NCBI GenBank assembly: GCA_964423545.1
Contig: CAYRFV010000153.1
Coordinates: forward strand, 1 to 12,949
DNA length: 12,949 nt
Direction: 5' to 3'
Source: JALOOE01 sp964423545
GTDB lineage: Bacteria > Chloroflexota > Anaerolineae > CG2-30-64-16
A program made the translations under genes and the position numbers. Shown piece after piece: positions 6,259 through 12,898 of this stretch (the stretch's first letter is position 1; the number at the start of each line of letters is the position of its first letter). The notes under the pieces were generated by a model. That model did not search any database, was not told the origin of the DNA, and was given only the letters and a program-made list of their open reading frames with translations.

Positions 6259-7344
6259 GCCGGGGCCTCCTGTAGCAGCCGGTCAGCCGGGGCGACTTCG
6301 ACAAGGGCAGCCTGCGGCGCGCTGGCCCGGCGAATGGAGTCAAGGCTGCTGCTGAACGTTACATAATGCGGCAGCTTGTAGTGAATACAGAACCCTGAAG
6401 CCTCGACGCCTTCGGTGTGGTACAGGACGAACTCCTCGCTGTGGCTTGGATGTCCGGCGGCGTTGTCCATCTCGAGATCGAGCATCGCAGCGGCGATCGT
6501 CTTCACCTCGTTCCAGCCCAGGGTGGCGGCGAACCCCAAATCCAGGCCGGTCGGCTGTGAGCTAACGACATCGGTGAGGCTTGCGCGAACCCGGCCCGCG
6601 CTGAAGACGGCGCCGGTGATCGGGTGGCGGACCATCACCTCGGCATAGCCTAAGCGTAGTTCGTTGACAGTTGGGTGGGTCAAGCCATAGCCGCGCATTC
6701 CGGCGTATCCCAGGGTCAGCACACCACCCGTATCGGCGCGCGCCAGCGATTGCAGACGATGGGCGCGAGGCCGGGAAGGTGATCGGCTCGCGGGTCACAT
6801 CCGGCAGCTCAGCGGCCGGAGTATCGTTCGGTCGGGGCGCTTCCTCCAGCAGACCGTTGAGACGGTGCCAATCTGCCACGGCTGGGTAGGTGACTGCGGC
6901 CGGCCTGTCAGCCAGTTCGGCCTCGGGCAAAGCCGGTGCTGGCCCGTCGATCACCTCGGTGTGCAGAACGCGGTGGCTGTAGTCCAGCGTGGGCCCCAGG
7001 ATCTGCCCGCCGGGGATCTCCTTGAAGGCGGCCGAGATGCGGCGCACCGTCAGCATCTGGCTGGTGCCAACGGGCTCGGCATAGGCCAGCCGCGGGACGG
7101 TGGATCGATACGCGCGCAGGAGCAGCACCGCCTCGTAGAGGTCCCCCCCGGTCTGAGTGATTGCCAGCGCAGCCAGTTCAGGCGCCCAAAGCGATGCTTC
7201 GCCCATCACCCGGTCGAGCAGGTAGGGCAGGTGGCGCGCGACGTTGGCCACGAGTTCGCTCGGCAATCCCTGATTGAGGCTGTGATACAGCTTCTCGGCG
7301 GCCTGGATCGCGGCAGTCCCGCCGCGCACGGCTACATATGCCAT
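6255..7344 (-). pseudogene. phnI: phnI, interrupted by one frameshift near 6761-6768
   Basis: PhnI is the nucleosidase-like subunit that, with PhnG, PhnH and PhnL, swaps adenine of ATP for the phosphonate. The N-terminal part reads in one frame from ATG 7344: MAYVAVRGGTAAI, LLDRVMGEASLW, RRISAAFKEIPGGQILGP, DYSHRVL and VTREPITFPASR (residues 183-194). The frame then turns to nonsense, while the next frame holds the expected continuation RAHRLQSLARADTGG, LTLGYAGMRGYGLTHP, DEEFVL-like SEEFVLYHTEGVEASGF and YKLPHYV, ending at TGA 6255. Restoring two bases (GC) in the run GGGCGCGA at 6761-6768 gives a continuous protein of about 363 residues with E. coli-like spacing; a one-base insertion is an alternative reading. 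Both halves are well conserved, so the lesion is recent or a sequencing error. It overlaps phnH by 13 bp. Confidence 0.9.
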
Positions 7345-7892
7345 CGGCTCACTTCCACCTGTGTCGTGCGAGGCAACCCCAACACGTGGTCGCTGTCAAC
7401 GAAGAAGACATCCCAGCCCAGAGGGTAGGGTCCGGCTGCCTGGCGCGCCGGCCAGAAGGCGTCGGGAAGACCGGCGAGCACCACCTCAAGCCGGGTCCTG
7501 ATCCCTGGGCCCGACCATTGCTGGCGAGTGCCGACGCCGAAACGGCAGCCGATCACCAGGGTTGCCGACTGATCTGGCGCCAGTGGTGTTCCCCTCGGCG
7601 CGGCCGCCAACCCGGCCAGATCAGCATCCTGCAGGCCCGGGTAGAACTGGTAGAGCGCCGTCTCCTGACCGAGCGCGCGGGCGCCGGAAGCACTTAGCTG
7701 GAAAAGCAATGCGCGGTCGGGCGTGTAGTAGCTGGTCTCCAGATCAATCAACGCTTCAGCAATTGCCACAAAAGGCCCAGCGGGGCAGCCGGGAAGACGC
7801 TGGGGGCGCCCCGGATAGCTCAGGCTCCACATCAAAGCAGCAAAGACGCCCTGCGTTCGTAACTCGCGCGGGCTTATTTCGGTGATGCCCAT
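7332..7892 (-). CDS. phnH: PhnH, C-P lyase core complex subunit
   Basis: Structural subunit of the PhnGHIJ complex, related in fold to PLP-dependent transferases but with no cofactor. It has 186 residues, matching the family. Conserved parts are visible: VFAALMWSLSYPGRPQ (residues 16-31), WSGPGI (126-131), YPLGWDVFFVD (156-166) and LGLPRTTQVEV near the C-terminus. The start ATG at 7892 lies inside phnG (19-bp overlap), with GGAG about 14 bases upstream, so translational coupling to phnG is likely. No defect is seen. Confidence 0.93.
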   Translation of the reverse strand: MGITEISPRELRTQGVFAALMWSLSYPGRPQRLPGCPAGPFVAIAEALIDLETSYYTPDRALLFQLSASGARALGQETALYQFYPGLQDADLAGLAAAPRGTPLAPDQSATLVIGCRFGVGTRQQWSGPGIRTRLEVVLAGLPDAFWPARQAAGPYPLGWDVFFVDSDHVLGLPRTTQVEVSRWHM

Positions 7893-8338
7893 TCGAAGGT
7901 TTCCATCTCCACGTGCGTGGCCTGAACCTGGCGCAGGAGCACTTGATCGGCCTGCGCCTGCAAGGCTTCTTGTTCCGCGGCGAACGCGGCGATCCGCTCC
8001 CGCAGGGGGACGCCGGCGAGCCTGGCCTCTGAGCGAGAGGCGGCGTCGAGCAAGGCGATTGCCAGGGCCTGCACCAGATCGCGGCCGAGGCAGACGGCAT
8101 AGCCGGACTGTCCCGCAGCCTCCACCTGCGCCTCCGCTACGAGCGCCTCACCCAGATAGAAGCGCTCGGCCTTCCGGGGATCGGACATCGGCAACATCAC
8201 CAAGCCCACACGGTTCTGCAGGACGCGTATGTCTGGCAGCCCGTCCAGAACCGCTTCAGCGAAGGCCTTGACCTGGTCGGCCGGCGCCCTGCACAGGATG
8301 GTGAGTAGTTGGCTCGGACTCTGCTCTTGGCTCAACAA
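7874..8338 (-). CDS. phnG: PhnG, C-P lyase core complex subunit
   Basis: Subunit of the PhnGHIJ core needed for making the ribose-phosphonate triphosphate. The protein has 154 residues, the usual size. The family pattern is present: NRVGLVMLPMSDP (residues 42-54), RFYLGEALVAEAQVE (59-73), GYAVCLGRD (79-87) and ALAIALLDAA. It begins with two TTG codons. The first, at 8338, has GGAG at 8346-8349 with 7 bases of spacing, and no ATG fits. It follows a 76-bp gap after phnD that contains a hairpin, and overlaps phnH. Confidence 0.92.
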   Translation of the reverse strand: MLSQEQSPSQLLTILCRAPADQVKAFAEAVLDGLPDIRVLQNRVGLVMLPMSDPRKAERFYLGEALVAEAQVEAAGQSGYAVCLGRDLVQALAIALLDAASRSEARLAGVPLRERIAAFAAEQEALQAQADQVLLRQVQATHVEMETFEWASPK

Positions 8339-8345
8339 GATATTG

Positions 8346-8349
8346 CTCC
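8346..8349 (-). promoter_or_regulatory. Ribosome-binding site supporting the TTG start of phnG
   Basis: GGAG on the minus strand with 7 bases to the TTG at 8338. It is the best evidence that the rare start codon is used. Confidence 0.65.
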
Positions 8350-8358
8350 GTGACAGCG

Positions 8359-8396
8359 CTGCGGTTGGTGCAGACCAGGCCAGCAGCCAACCGCAG
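8359..8396 (-). promoter_or_regulatory. Intercistronic RNA hairpin between phnD and phnG
   Basis: A perfect 10-bp inverted repeat, CTGCGGTTGG at 8359-8368 and its complement at 8387-8396, has an 18-base loop. A further inner TGC/GCA pairing across a one-base bulge could extend it. No T-run follows on the minus strand, so it does not look like a full intrinsic terminator. It sits right after the solute-binding-protein gene, where such hairpins often protect upstream mRNA from decay or partly reduce downstream expression. Confidence 0.6.
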
Positions 8397-8414
8397 CCAG
8401 TAACTGAGTCTGGA

Positions 8415-9557
8415 CTACTTCATCTTCTTCAGATCGAGGCCGAGCAGCTTTGCCACGTCGCGCAGTGAATCGTAGAAGTTGTCGAGGTTCTTGAGCTTCA
8501 GCTCCGACGATGGATCGACATACCAACGGTTGAGCGACTTCGCCAGCGCGGGGTCATCCTTGATCGCCATCAGAGCGTCCTTGACGGCAGCCTTGAAGGA
8601 GGGCGGAAGGTCCTTGCGGACGGCGAACGGCGTATTTGGAATGGGATCGCTCATCGCAATGATCGCCAAGTTGCCCTTGGGACAGGCATCGTAGACCTGC
8701 TTGATTTCCTCCGCCGTGCGGGCCATGTTCAGCTTGCCATCGGGGAAGTAGCACAGCTTGATCTGGCCGTTGGTGTCCATGTCCATCAGATTGCCCTCGT
8801 AGGTGGCGCCGGCTGGCGCCTTGTCGTTCCACACCGCGAGCACTGAAGAGGGATGGCTGCCAGCGAAGACTGTCTTCATGTCTTTATCAGGATTGATGCC
8901 GTTCTTGATGAGCAGCGACTTCGGCATCAGGTGCCCGGACGTAGAGGCTGGATCGATGAAGGTGAAGTCCTTACCCTTCAAGTCAGCGAGAGTCTGAATA
9001 CCCGAGCCCTTCTTGGTGAAGATCAGGCTGTAGTAGAAGGGGTTGAGCTTCGGATCGTAGCCGGGATTTTTGGTGTCACCGCTGATGCTGACGGCTATCG
9101 CCTCGGCGCCGGCTTCCTGGGCGGCCAGGGTGTAGGAGAAGGGGCCGACCTCCATGGCATCGGCTTTCTTGGCTGCCATCGCTTCGATTACGGCCGAATA
9201 GCTGGTGCCTGTCACCTGGGTGACCTTGACGCCAAGCTTCTTCTCCAGGTAAGCGCGGAGAGGCTCATTGTCGTTGAGGATTCTGGTGGGGTCATCGCCG
9301 GCAAAGAATCCGATGATGAACTCCTTGGGCCAGTTGCTCTTGTCAGGTCCGGTTGCCGTGGCTGTCGGCGCAGGCGCCGCCGTGGGCGCCGGAGCAGACG
9401 TGGGACTGTTGACGACGGTCTTCGCGGCCGGCACCGATGTGGACGCCGCCGCAGGCGCTGTGGGCGTCGGAGCAGCGCAGCCGGACAGAATGAGGCTGAG
9501 CACCATGAGCAATGCGAGTGTGCCTTGGGTCCTGCGTTGCCAACCAAAATGCTGCAT
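8415..9557 (-). CDS. phnD: PhnD, phosphonate ABC transporter substrate-binding lipoprotein
   Basis: Extracytoplasmic phosphonate receptor of the PhnCDE importer, 380 residues. The N-terminus has basic residues, a hydrophobic stretch and a lipobox LSGC with C27, so it should be a lipid-anchored protein. A linker rich in Ala, Pro and Thr (about 28-70) follows. The binding domain starts near FIIGFFAGDDP and shows PhnD-family features: MEVGPFSYTLAAQEAG, DLKGKDFTFIDPASTSGHLMP and VFAGSHPSSVLAV. These include the S-T-S-G segment and His region that hold the phosphonate group in characterised PhnD proteins. The ATG at 9557 has AAGGAG at 9568-9573 with 10 bases of spacing, one of the better sites in the operon. 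The gene lies after phnE, not between phnC and phnE. Ligand preference cannot be read. Confidence 0.93.
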   Translation of the reverse strand: MQHFGWQRRTQGTLALLMVLSLILSGCAAPTPTAPAAASTSVPAAKTVVNSPTSAPAPTAAPAPTATATGPDKSNWPKEFIIGFFAGDDPTRILNDNEPLRAYLEKKLGVKVTQVTGTSYSAVIEAMAAKKADAMEVGPFSYTLAAQEAGAEAIAVSISGDTKNPGYDPKLNPFYYSLIFTKKGSGIQTLADLKGKDFTFIDPASTSGHLMPKSLLIKNGINPDKDMKTVFAGSHPSSVLAVWNDKAPAGATYEGNLMDMDTNGQIKLCYFPDGKLNMARTAEEIKQVYDACPKGNLAIIAMSDPIPNTPFAVRKDLPPSFKAAVKDALMAIKDDPALAKSLNRWYVDPSSELKLKNLDNFYDSLRDVAKLLGLDLKKMK

Positions 9558-9629
9558 TTCTTCAGTTCTCCTTAATGTGAGTTGGTTTATCGTCGGGGGC
9601 AGATCGCCCGTGTCGAGACGAAGTCCGAT

Positions 9630-10538
9630 CTAGATCAGCTTCTTGCGGAGACGGTCACTGATCCGATCGATCGCAGTCACCGTGATAATGATCAGGATCA
9701 GGGCACCCATCAACTGCTTGAACTGAAAGAGCGCGATATGCTTGGTAATGATGAAACCCACCCCGCCTGCGCCGACCAGTCCCAGGATTGTGGCTGAGCG
9801 AACGTTGTGTTCGAACGAGTAGAGCGATGCAGATACCATCAGCGGCAAGGCCTGCGGTACAACGCTGAAGCCAAAGACTTGCAGACGGCTCGCCCCCGTT
9901 GCGCGCACAGCCAGAACCTGCTGCGGGTCAATCGCCTCAATGCTTTCGGCGTACATCTTGCCGAGAAAGCCGATCGAACCCACCGCCAGAGCCAGTACGC
10001 CGCCGAATGGTCCCAGGCCTACGGCTGAGACGAAGATCAGCGCGAAGATGATCTCAGGGATGGCGCGAACCATGTTCATGACCATGCGCGTTGCCTGATA
10101 CACGACCGGATAGGGCGACGTGTTGCGCGCAGCAAGCAAACCAAACGGAAGTGATAAGAAGACCGCAAGTGTGGTGCCGATGACAGCCATCTGCACTGTT
10201 TCGATGATCGCCAGGATGATCTCCGGGATATTGATCGTATTCAGGCTGCTGGTGGCGGGCAGCACCGCGGCCCAGGGCAGCGTGATCTCGCGCATCGTGT
10301 AGATGGGCGGGAACAGCTTGAGCAAGAAGCGGACGATGTTTGGGATTCCTTCGACCAGCTCCCTGGGATCGGCGTTGGTGCCCTTTAGGCCCCAGTAGTA
10401 GGCCGCGATGACCAGTGCAAGGAAAGCCACTTTTCCCAGCGTGATGCGCGGCCAGGGATTGAGCAACGCAGCGCGCGCCGGTGCTGATACGGTCCGCGAG
10501 GACGTGACGGGTCGCGACAGAGCTTCGGTTGATTCCAT
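9630..10538 (-). CDS. phnE: PhnE, phosphonate ABC transporter permease
   Basis: Inner-membrane permease of the phosphonate importer, 302 residues. After a roughly 30-residue polar N-terminus there are hydrophobic segments near 33-52, 108-137, 160-190, 225-240 and 275-292. The EAA-type loop that contacts the ATPase lies around 199-229: SIEAIDPQQVLAVRATGAS with the expected Gly, followed by FGFSVVPQALP. The ATG at 10538 starts 14 bp after the phnC stop, and the GAGG overlapping that stop (10551-10554) can serve as ribosome-binding site. A 72-bp gap separates it from phnD. One permease gene of full length is present, so it probably acts as a homodimer. Confidence 0.92.
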   Translation of the reverse strand: MESTEALSRPVTSSRTVSAPARAALLNPWPRITLGKVAFLALVIAAYYWGLKGTNADPRELVEGIPNIVRFLLKLFPPIYTMREITLPWAAVLPATSSLNTINIPEIILAIIETVQMAVIGTTLAVFLSLPFGLLAARNTSPYPVVYQATRMVMNMVRAIPEIIFALIFVSAVGLGPFGGVLALAVGSIGFLGKMYAESIEAIDPQQVLAVRATGASRLQVFGFSVVPQALPLMVSASLYSFEHNVRSATILGLVGAGGVGFIITKHIALFQFKQLMGALILIIITVTAIDRISDRLRKKLI

Positions 10539-10552
10539 AATCTAAGTGGGCC

Positions 10553-11344
10553 TCATGATTTTGGGAAGGTAGTCTGGGCAGATTCGCGCGGTGTCGACTT
10601 GCCGGCTGAGCGATAGATCGCGTTCATTGCCTGCTGATCAAGTGCGGAGGGTGGGCCATCGAACACCACGACACCCTGCGCGATGCCAATGATACGATCG
10701 CAGAACTCGCGCGCGAGTTCCAGTTGGTGGATGCAGATGATAGTCAGCACTCGATCCTCGCGCGCGACGCGCGAAAGATCGCTGATCACCTGCCAGGCGA
10801 GTTCGGGATCAAGGCTCGCGACCGGTTCGTCGGCGAGGATGATCTTTGGGTCTTGGCTGATCGCACGAGCGATTGCCACGCGCTGCTTCTCACCACCCGA
10901 TAGCGAGTCTGCACGCTGCGTGGCACGGTGCAGCATTTTGACGCGTTCCAGGTTACGCACGGCGATCTCGCGCTGTGTGCTGTCGAAGTAGCCGACGAGG
11001 GTCGGCAGGGTCTCAAGATAGCCCAGCCGTCCGGTCAAGGTATTGGCCAGCACCGACATGCGCAGAACCAGGTTATACTCCTGCCATATGAAGCCGATGC
11101 GCCGCCGCTCGCGCTGCAGCGCAGCAGGATCCAGACGGTCAATCCGGACGCCATCCAGGACCACGCTGCCGGCAGTGGGCATGTTCAGGCCGTTGATGCA
11201 GCGCAGCAACGTGGACTTGCCGGCCCCGGAACTGCCCACCAGCCCCACGATTTCGCCGGCCTCAGCGCTTACACTGATCGACTTAAGCGCTTCGTATCCA
11301 TTTGGATAGACAAGACGGACATCTCTGATTTCTAGCATGCTCAC
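10553..11344 (-). CDS. phnC: PhnC, phosphonate ABC transporter ATP-binding protein
   Basis: Cytoplasmic ATPase that powers phosphonate import with PhnE and PhnD. It has 263 residues. Walker A is GSSGAGKST (37-45), Q88 lies in the Q-loop (IWQEYNLV), the signature is LSGGEKQRVAIARA (148-161), Walker B is IILADEP (168-174) and H206 is the switch histidine. RCINGL after Walker A and LGYLETLPTLVGYF match PhnC proteins rather than general amino-acid transporters. The start is uncertain: GTG at 11344 or ATG at 11338, with only a weak GAGG upstream. It is the first gene of the operon; the candidate promoter lies about 50 bp upstream. Confidence 0.93.
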   Translation of the reverse strand: MSMLEIRDVRLVYPNGYEALKSISVSAEAGEIVGLVGSSGAGKSTLLRCINGLNMPTAGSVVLDGVRIDRLDPAALQRERRRIGFIWQEYNLVLRMSVLANTLTGRLGYLETLPTLVGYFDSTQREIAVRNLERVKMLHRATQRADSLSGGEKQRVAIARAISQDPKIILADEPVASLDPELAWQVISDLSRVAREDRVLTIICIHQLELAREFCDRIIGIAQGVVVFDGPPSALDQQAMNAIYRSAGKSTPRESAQTTFPKS

Positions 11345-11730
11345 GGTGGTGCGCCATTACCTCGTCGCGGTTGATCGGATCATGATACAAATATACGAAC
11401 GTCACGTGCATATCACGTTAACGCTCCTGTCAGTCCGGGTCAATTATCGGTTAAGGATCATTTAGGCGGACCCTCGGGGATCTCAATGAGAATAGTGCGA
11501 GCATGGGAAGTATGTCTGACACAGTCTCCGGCGTTGCACTTGCCCGCTTGGAAGAAGTGGACTTTGGGCAAAGAGGCGGCAGCCAGAGCGGCGAGGTGGC
11601 TGCTGGCCTTCTGGACGGTGATGGGGCGGCCTGACTCTCTTTGTGCCGGCATCGAACCTCGCGTGGTCCTGGGGCCGGCGGCTCGGCCTGCGAGGGAGGC
11701 TGCGCGCATGTGGCCGGTTGCGAGCGATCG
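11345..11730. other. Intergenic region upstream of phnC
   Basis: The first 100 bp hold the candidate promoter. From about 11460 to 11730 the DNA is G+C-rich and open in several frames. None of the translations resembles a protein I recognise, and none has a convincing start site. A minus-strand frame ending at 11458 includes CNAGDC and ILIEIPEGPPK, but I cannot assign it. It may be the untranslated region and decay product beyond the phosphorylase gene. Confidence 0.4.
11390..11418 (-). promoter_or_regulatory. Candidate Pho-type promoter of the phn operon
   Basis: On the minus strand, ACGTGA occurs at 11418-11413 and again at 11407-11402, exactly 11 bp apart, followed by TATATT at 11395-11390. 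The first repeat occupies the -35 position (17 bp from TATATT), where no good -35 hexamer exists. Direct repeats with an 11-bp period replacing the -35 box are the layout of PhoB/PhoP-activated promoters. The sequence is not the E. coli Pho box, so the regulator is inferred. A weaker alternative is TTGACC at 11443-11438 with TAACGT at 11420-11415. Confidence 0.45.
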
Positions 11731-11963
11731 CTAAGCCCAAGCGATCAGTGCCGGTACAAGCTGCCCTGCTAAATCCGGATGGCAGGGCAGCACACGCACG
11801 GTTACTCCTTGCCGGCCGCTCCGGCGACAGGCCACTCCGGTGGCGCGGTAGACATGATGCCCATGAGCCTCGGTCCGGATCGATTCCATAGCTTGGATTT
11901 CGGTCTGCACAAGCTGCCCGGCGGAGTCCACCGAGCCCAGGCAGAGCTGCACGGTTACATCCT
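11731..11963 (-). pseudogene. 3' end of an alpha-glucan phosphorylase-like gene, cut off by IS element 2
   Basis: The minus-strand frame running from the IS border to TAG at 11733-11731 translates to a C-terminus of about 78 residues. Motifs include KDVTVQLCLGSVDSAGQLV, YRATGVACRRSGRQGVTVRV and LPCHPDL, ending AWA. This matches the tail of bacterial alpha-glucan (glycogen/maltodextrin) phosphorylases of the type ending with SGR.G.TVRVLP.HP.L....WA, as I recall the family. The rest of the gene is absent: IS element 2 lies immediately upstream, and beyond it the continuing frame meets a TAG at 12897-12895. It is therefore a remnant, or a gene whose body lies elsewhere. The assignment rests on a short stretch. 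Confidence 0.6.
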
Positions 11964-11965
11964 TA

Positions 11966-11982
11966 GAGCCTATCCGAATAAC
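11966..11982 (+). repeat. Left inverted repeat of IS element 2
   Basis: GAGCCTATCCGAATAAC; it matches the complement of the right end except at the first base and one inner base (T here, C there). Confidence 0.85.
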
Positions 11983-12008
11983 AGCTTCGGTGTGTTAGAA
12001 TAGCGGGC

Positions 12009-12898
12009 ATGAGCGCAGAACAAACCAGCAAGCGAACTCGTGCCCGCGCCCGGACAACAAGACGACAACCGGCTTTCGAGTCTCCGATGCCTTGTGGGCA
12101 GTCTTGCAGCCGCTCGTGCCGACGCATGTGAGCACGCACCGTTTTGGTGGTGGCCGGCCACGCGTACCGGATTGCCCGTGTGCCGATGCCATCTTCTACG
12201 TCTTGCGCACCGGCTGTCAATGGCAGGCGCTGGATCAGACCGAACTGATCCCGCATTCGACGGCGCATGATCGCTATCAAGAGTGGGTGCAGGCGGATGT
12301 ATTTCGCACGCTCTGGCAAGCCGGTGTTGAGCAGTTCGATGAACTGAAAGGCATCGACTGGTCTTTTGCCAGTATGGACGGCGCGATGACGAAAGCGCCG
12401 TTGGGCGGGGAAAAGACCGGCCCCAATCCGACGGATCGCGGCAAAGCGGGTGTCAAGCGCAGCCTGCTGACCGCAGGCCAGGGCGTGCCCATCGGTCTCG
12501 TCGTCGCCGGCGCCAACCGCACGGACATGAAATTGGTACGCGATACCCTTGCAGGCATAGTCGTGAAGCGGCCTGAGCCAACGCCTGAGTAACCGCAAGG
12601 CCTGTGTCTGGACAAAGGCTACGATTACCAAGAAGTCCGCGATACCGTGGCCGAGTTCGGCTTCACGGGTCATATCCGCTCGCGGGGCGAAGAAGCCCAG
12701 GCTATCAAACGCGAAGCGGGCTTTCGCGCCCGGCGCTGGGTAGTCGAACGCACGCACAGTTGGATGAACCGCTTTCGCCGCATCCTCATCCGCTGGGAAA
12801 AGAAGCCCGAGAACTATATCGCATTCCTGCATTTCGCCTGTGCCTTGATCGCCTTTCGTGCGGCAGGGTTATTCGGATGGGCTTTAACGACCCACTAG
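12009..12898 (+). pseudogene. IS5-family transposase pseudogene
   Basis: The main frame encodes SDALWAVLQPLVPTH, FGGGRPRVP, FYVLRTGCQWQAL, then ASMDGAMTKAPLGGEKTG (first catalytic Asp), AGANRTDMKLV, LCLDKGYDY (second Asp), IRSRGEE and RARRWVVERTHSWMNRFRR (catalytic Glu), typical of IS5-family DDE transposases. Three lesions are visible. The likely ATG at 12009 (MSAEQTSKRTRARAR) is in a different frame from the body, so one base is missing or two are extra between about 12045 and 12075. An in-frame TAA at 12590-12592 splits the protein between PEPTPE and PQGLCLDKGYD. The normal stop in the right inverted repeat is TGG, so the frame runs on to 12898, outside the element. A TTG at 12092 could start the first part. 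The element is probably inactive in cis. Confidence 0.9.
12868..12884 (-). repeat. Right inverted repeat of IS element 2
   Basis: Its reverse complement is AAGCCCATCCGAATAAC. The inner difference from the left end turns what would be a TAG stop for the transposase into TGG. Confidence 0.85.

Larger units (their letters stand above)
11966..12884 (+). mobile_element. Insertion sequence 2, IS5 family, about 0.92 kb, degenerate
   Basis: The ends form an inverted repeat: AGCC(T/C)ATCCGAATAAC is shared by the left end (11967-11982) and the complement of the right end. Direct TA dinucleotides flank the element at 11964-11965 and 12885-12886, fitting the TA target duplication of IS427-type IS5 elements. 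One transposase gene, broken in several places, fills the inside. It interrupts the phosphorylase remnant. It is unrelated to IS element 1, so the two do not form a composite transposon. Confidence 0.85.

Noticed and set aside
6562..6722. Programmed frameshift or two separate proteins in phnI
   Set aside because: No slippery heptamer or pause hairpin is seen, and the second half has no ribosome-binding site at its first possible start (GTG 6722), which lies inside a conserved motif.
11726..11735. Palindrome AGCGATCGCT resembling the cyanobacterial HIP1 octamer
   Set aside because: I noticed it only once here, so it gives no support for a cyanobacterial origin.
11760..11793. Perfect 10-bp inverted repeat GCTGCCCTGC...GCAGGGCAGC resembling a terminator or REP element
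   Set aside because: It lies inside the coding part of the phosphorylase tail, has no T-run on either side, and is explained by codons for the two similar peptide segments.
11963..12832. Minus-strand open frame of 289 codons across IS element 2
   Set aside because: It is the reverse of the IS5 transposase and spans an inverted repeat; the plus-strand transposase explains the region.
54..12884. Composite transposon carrying the phn operon
   Set aside because: The two flanking elements differ in transposase and inverted repeats, so they cannot mobilise the segment as a pair.
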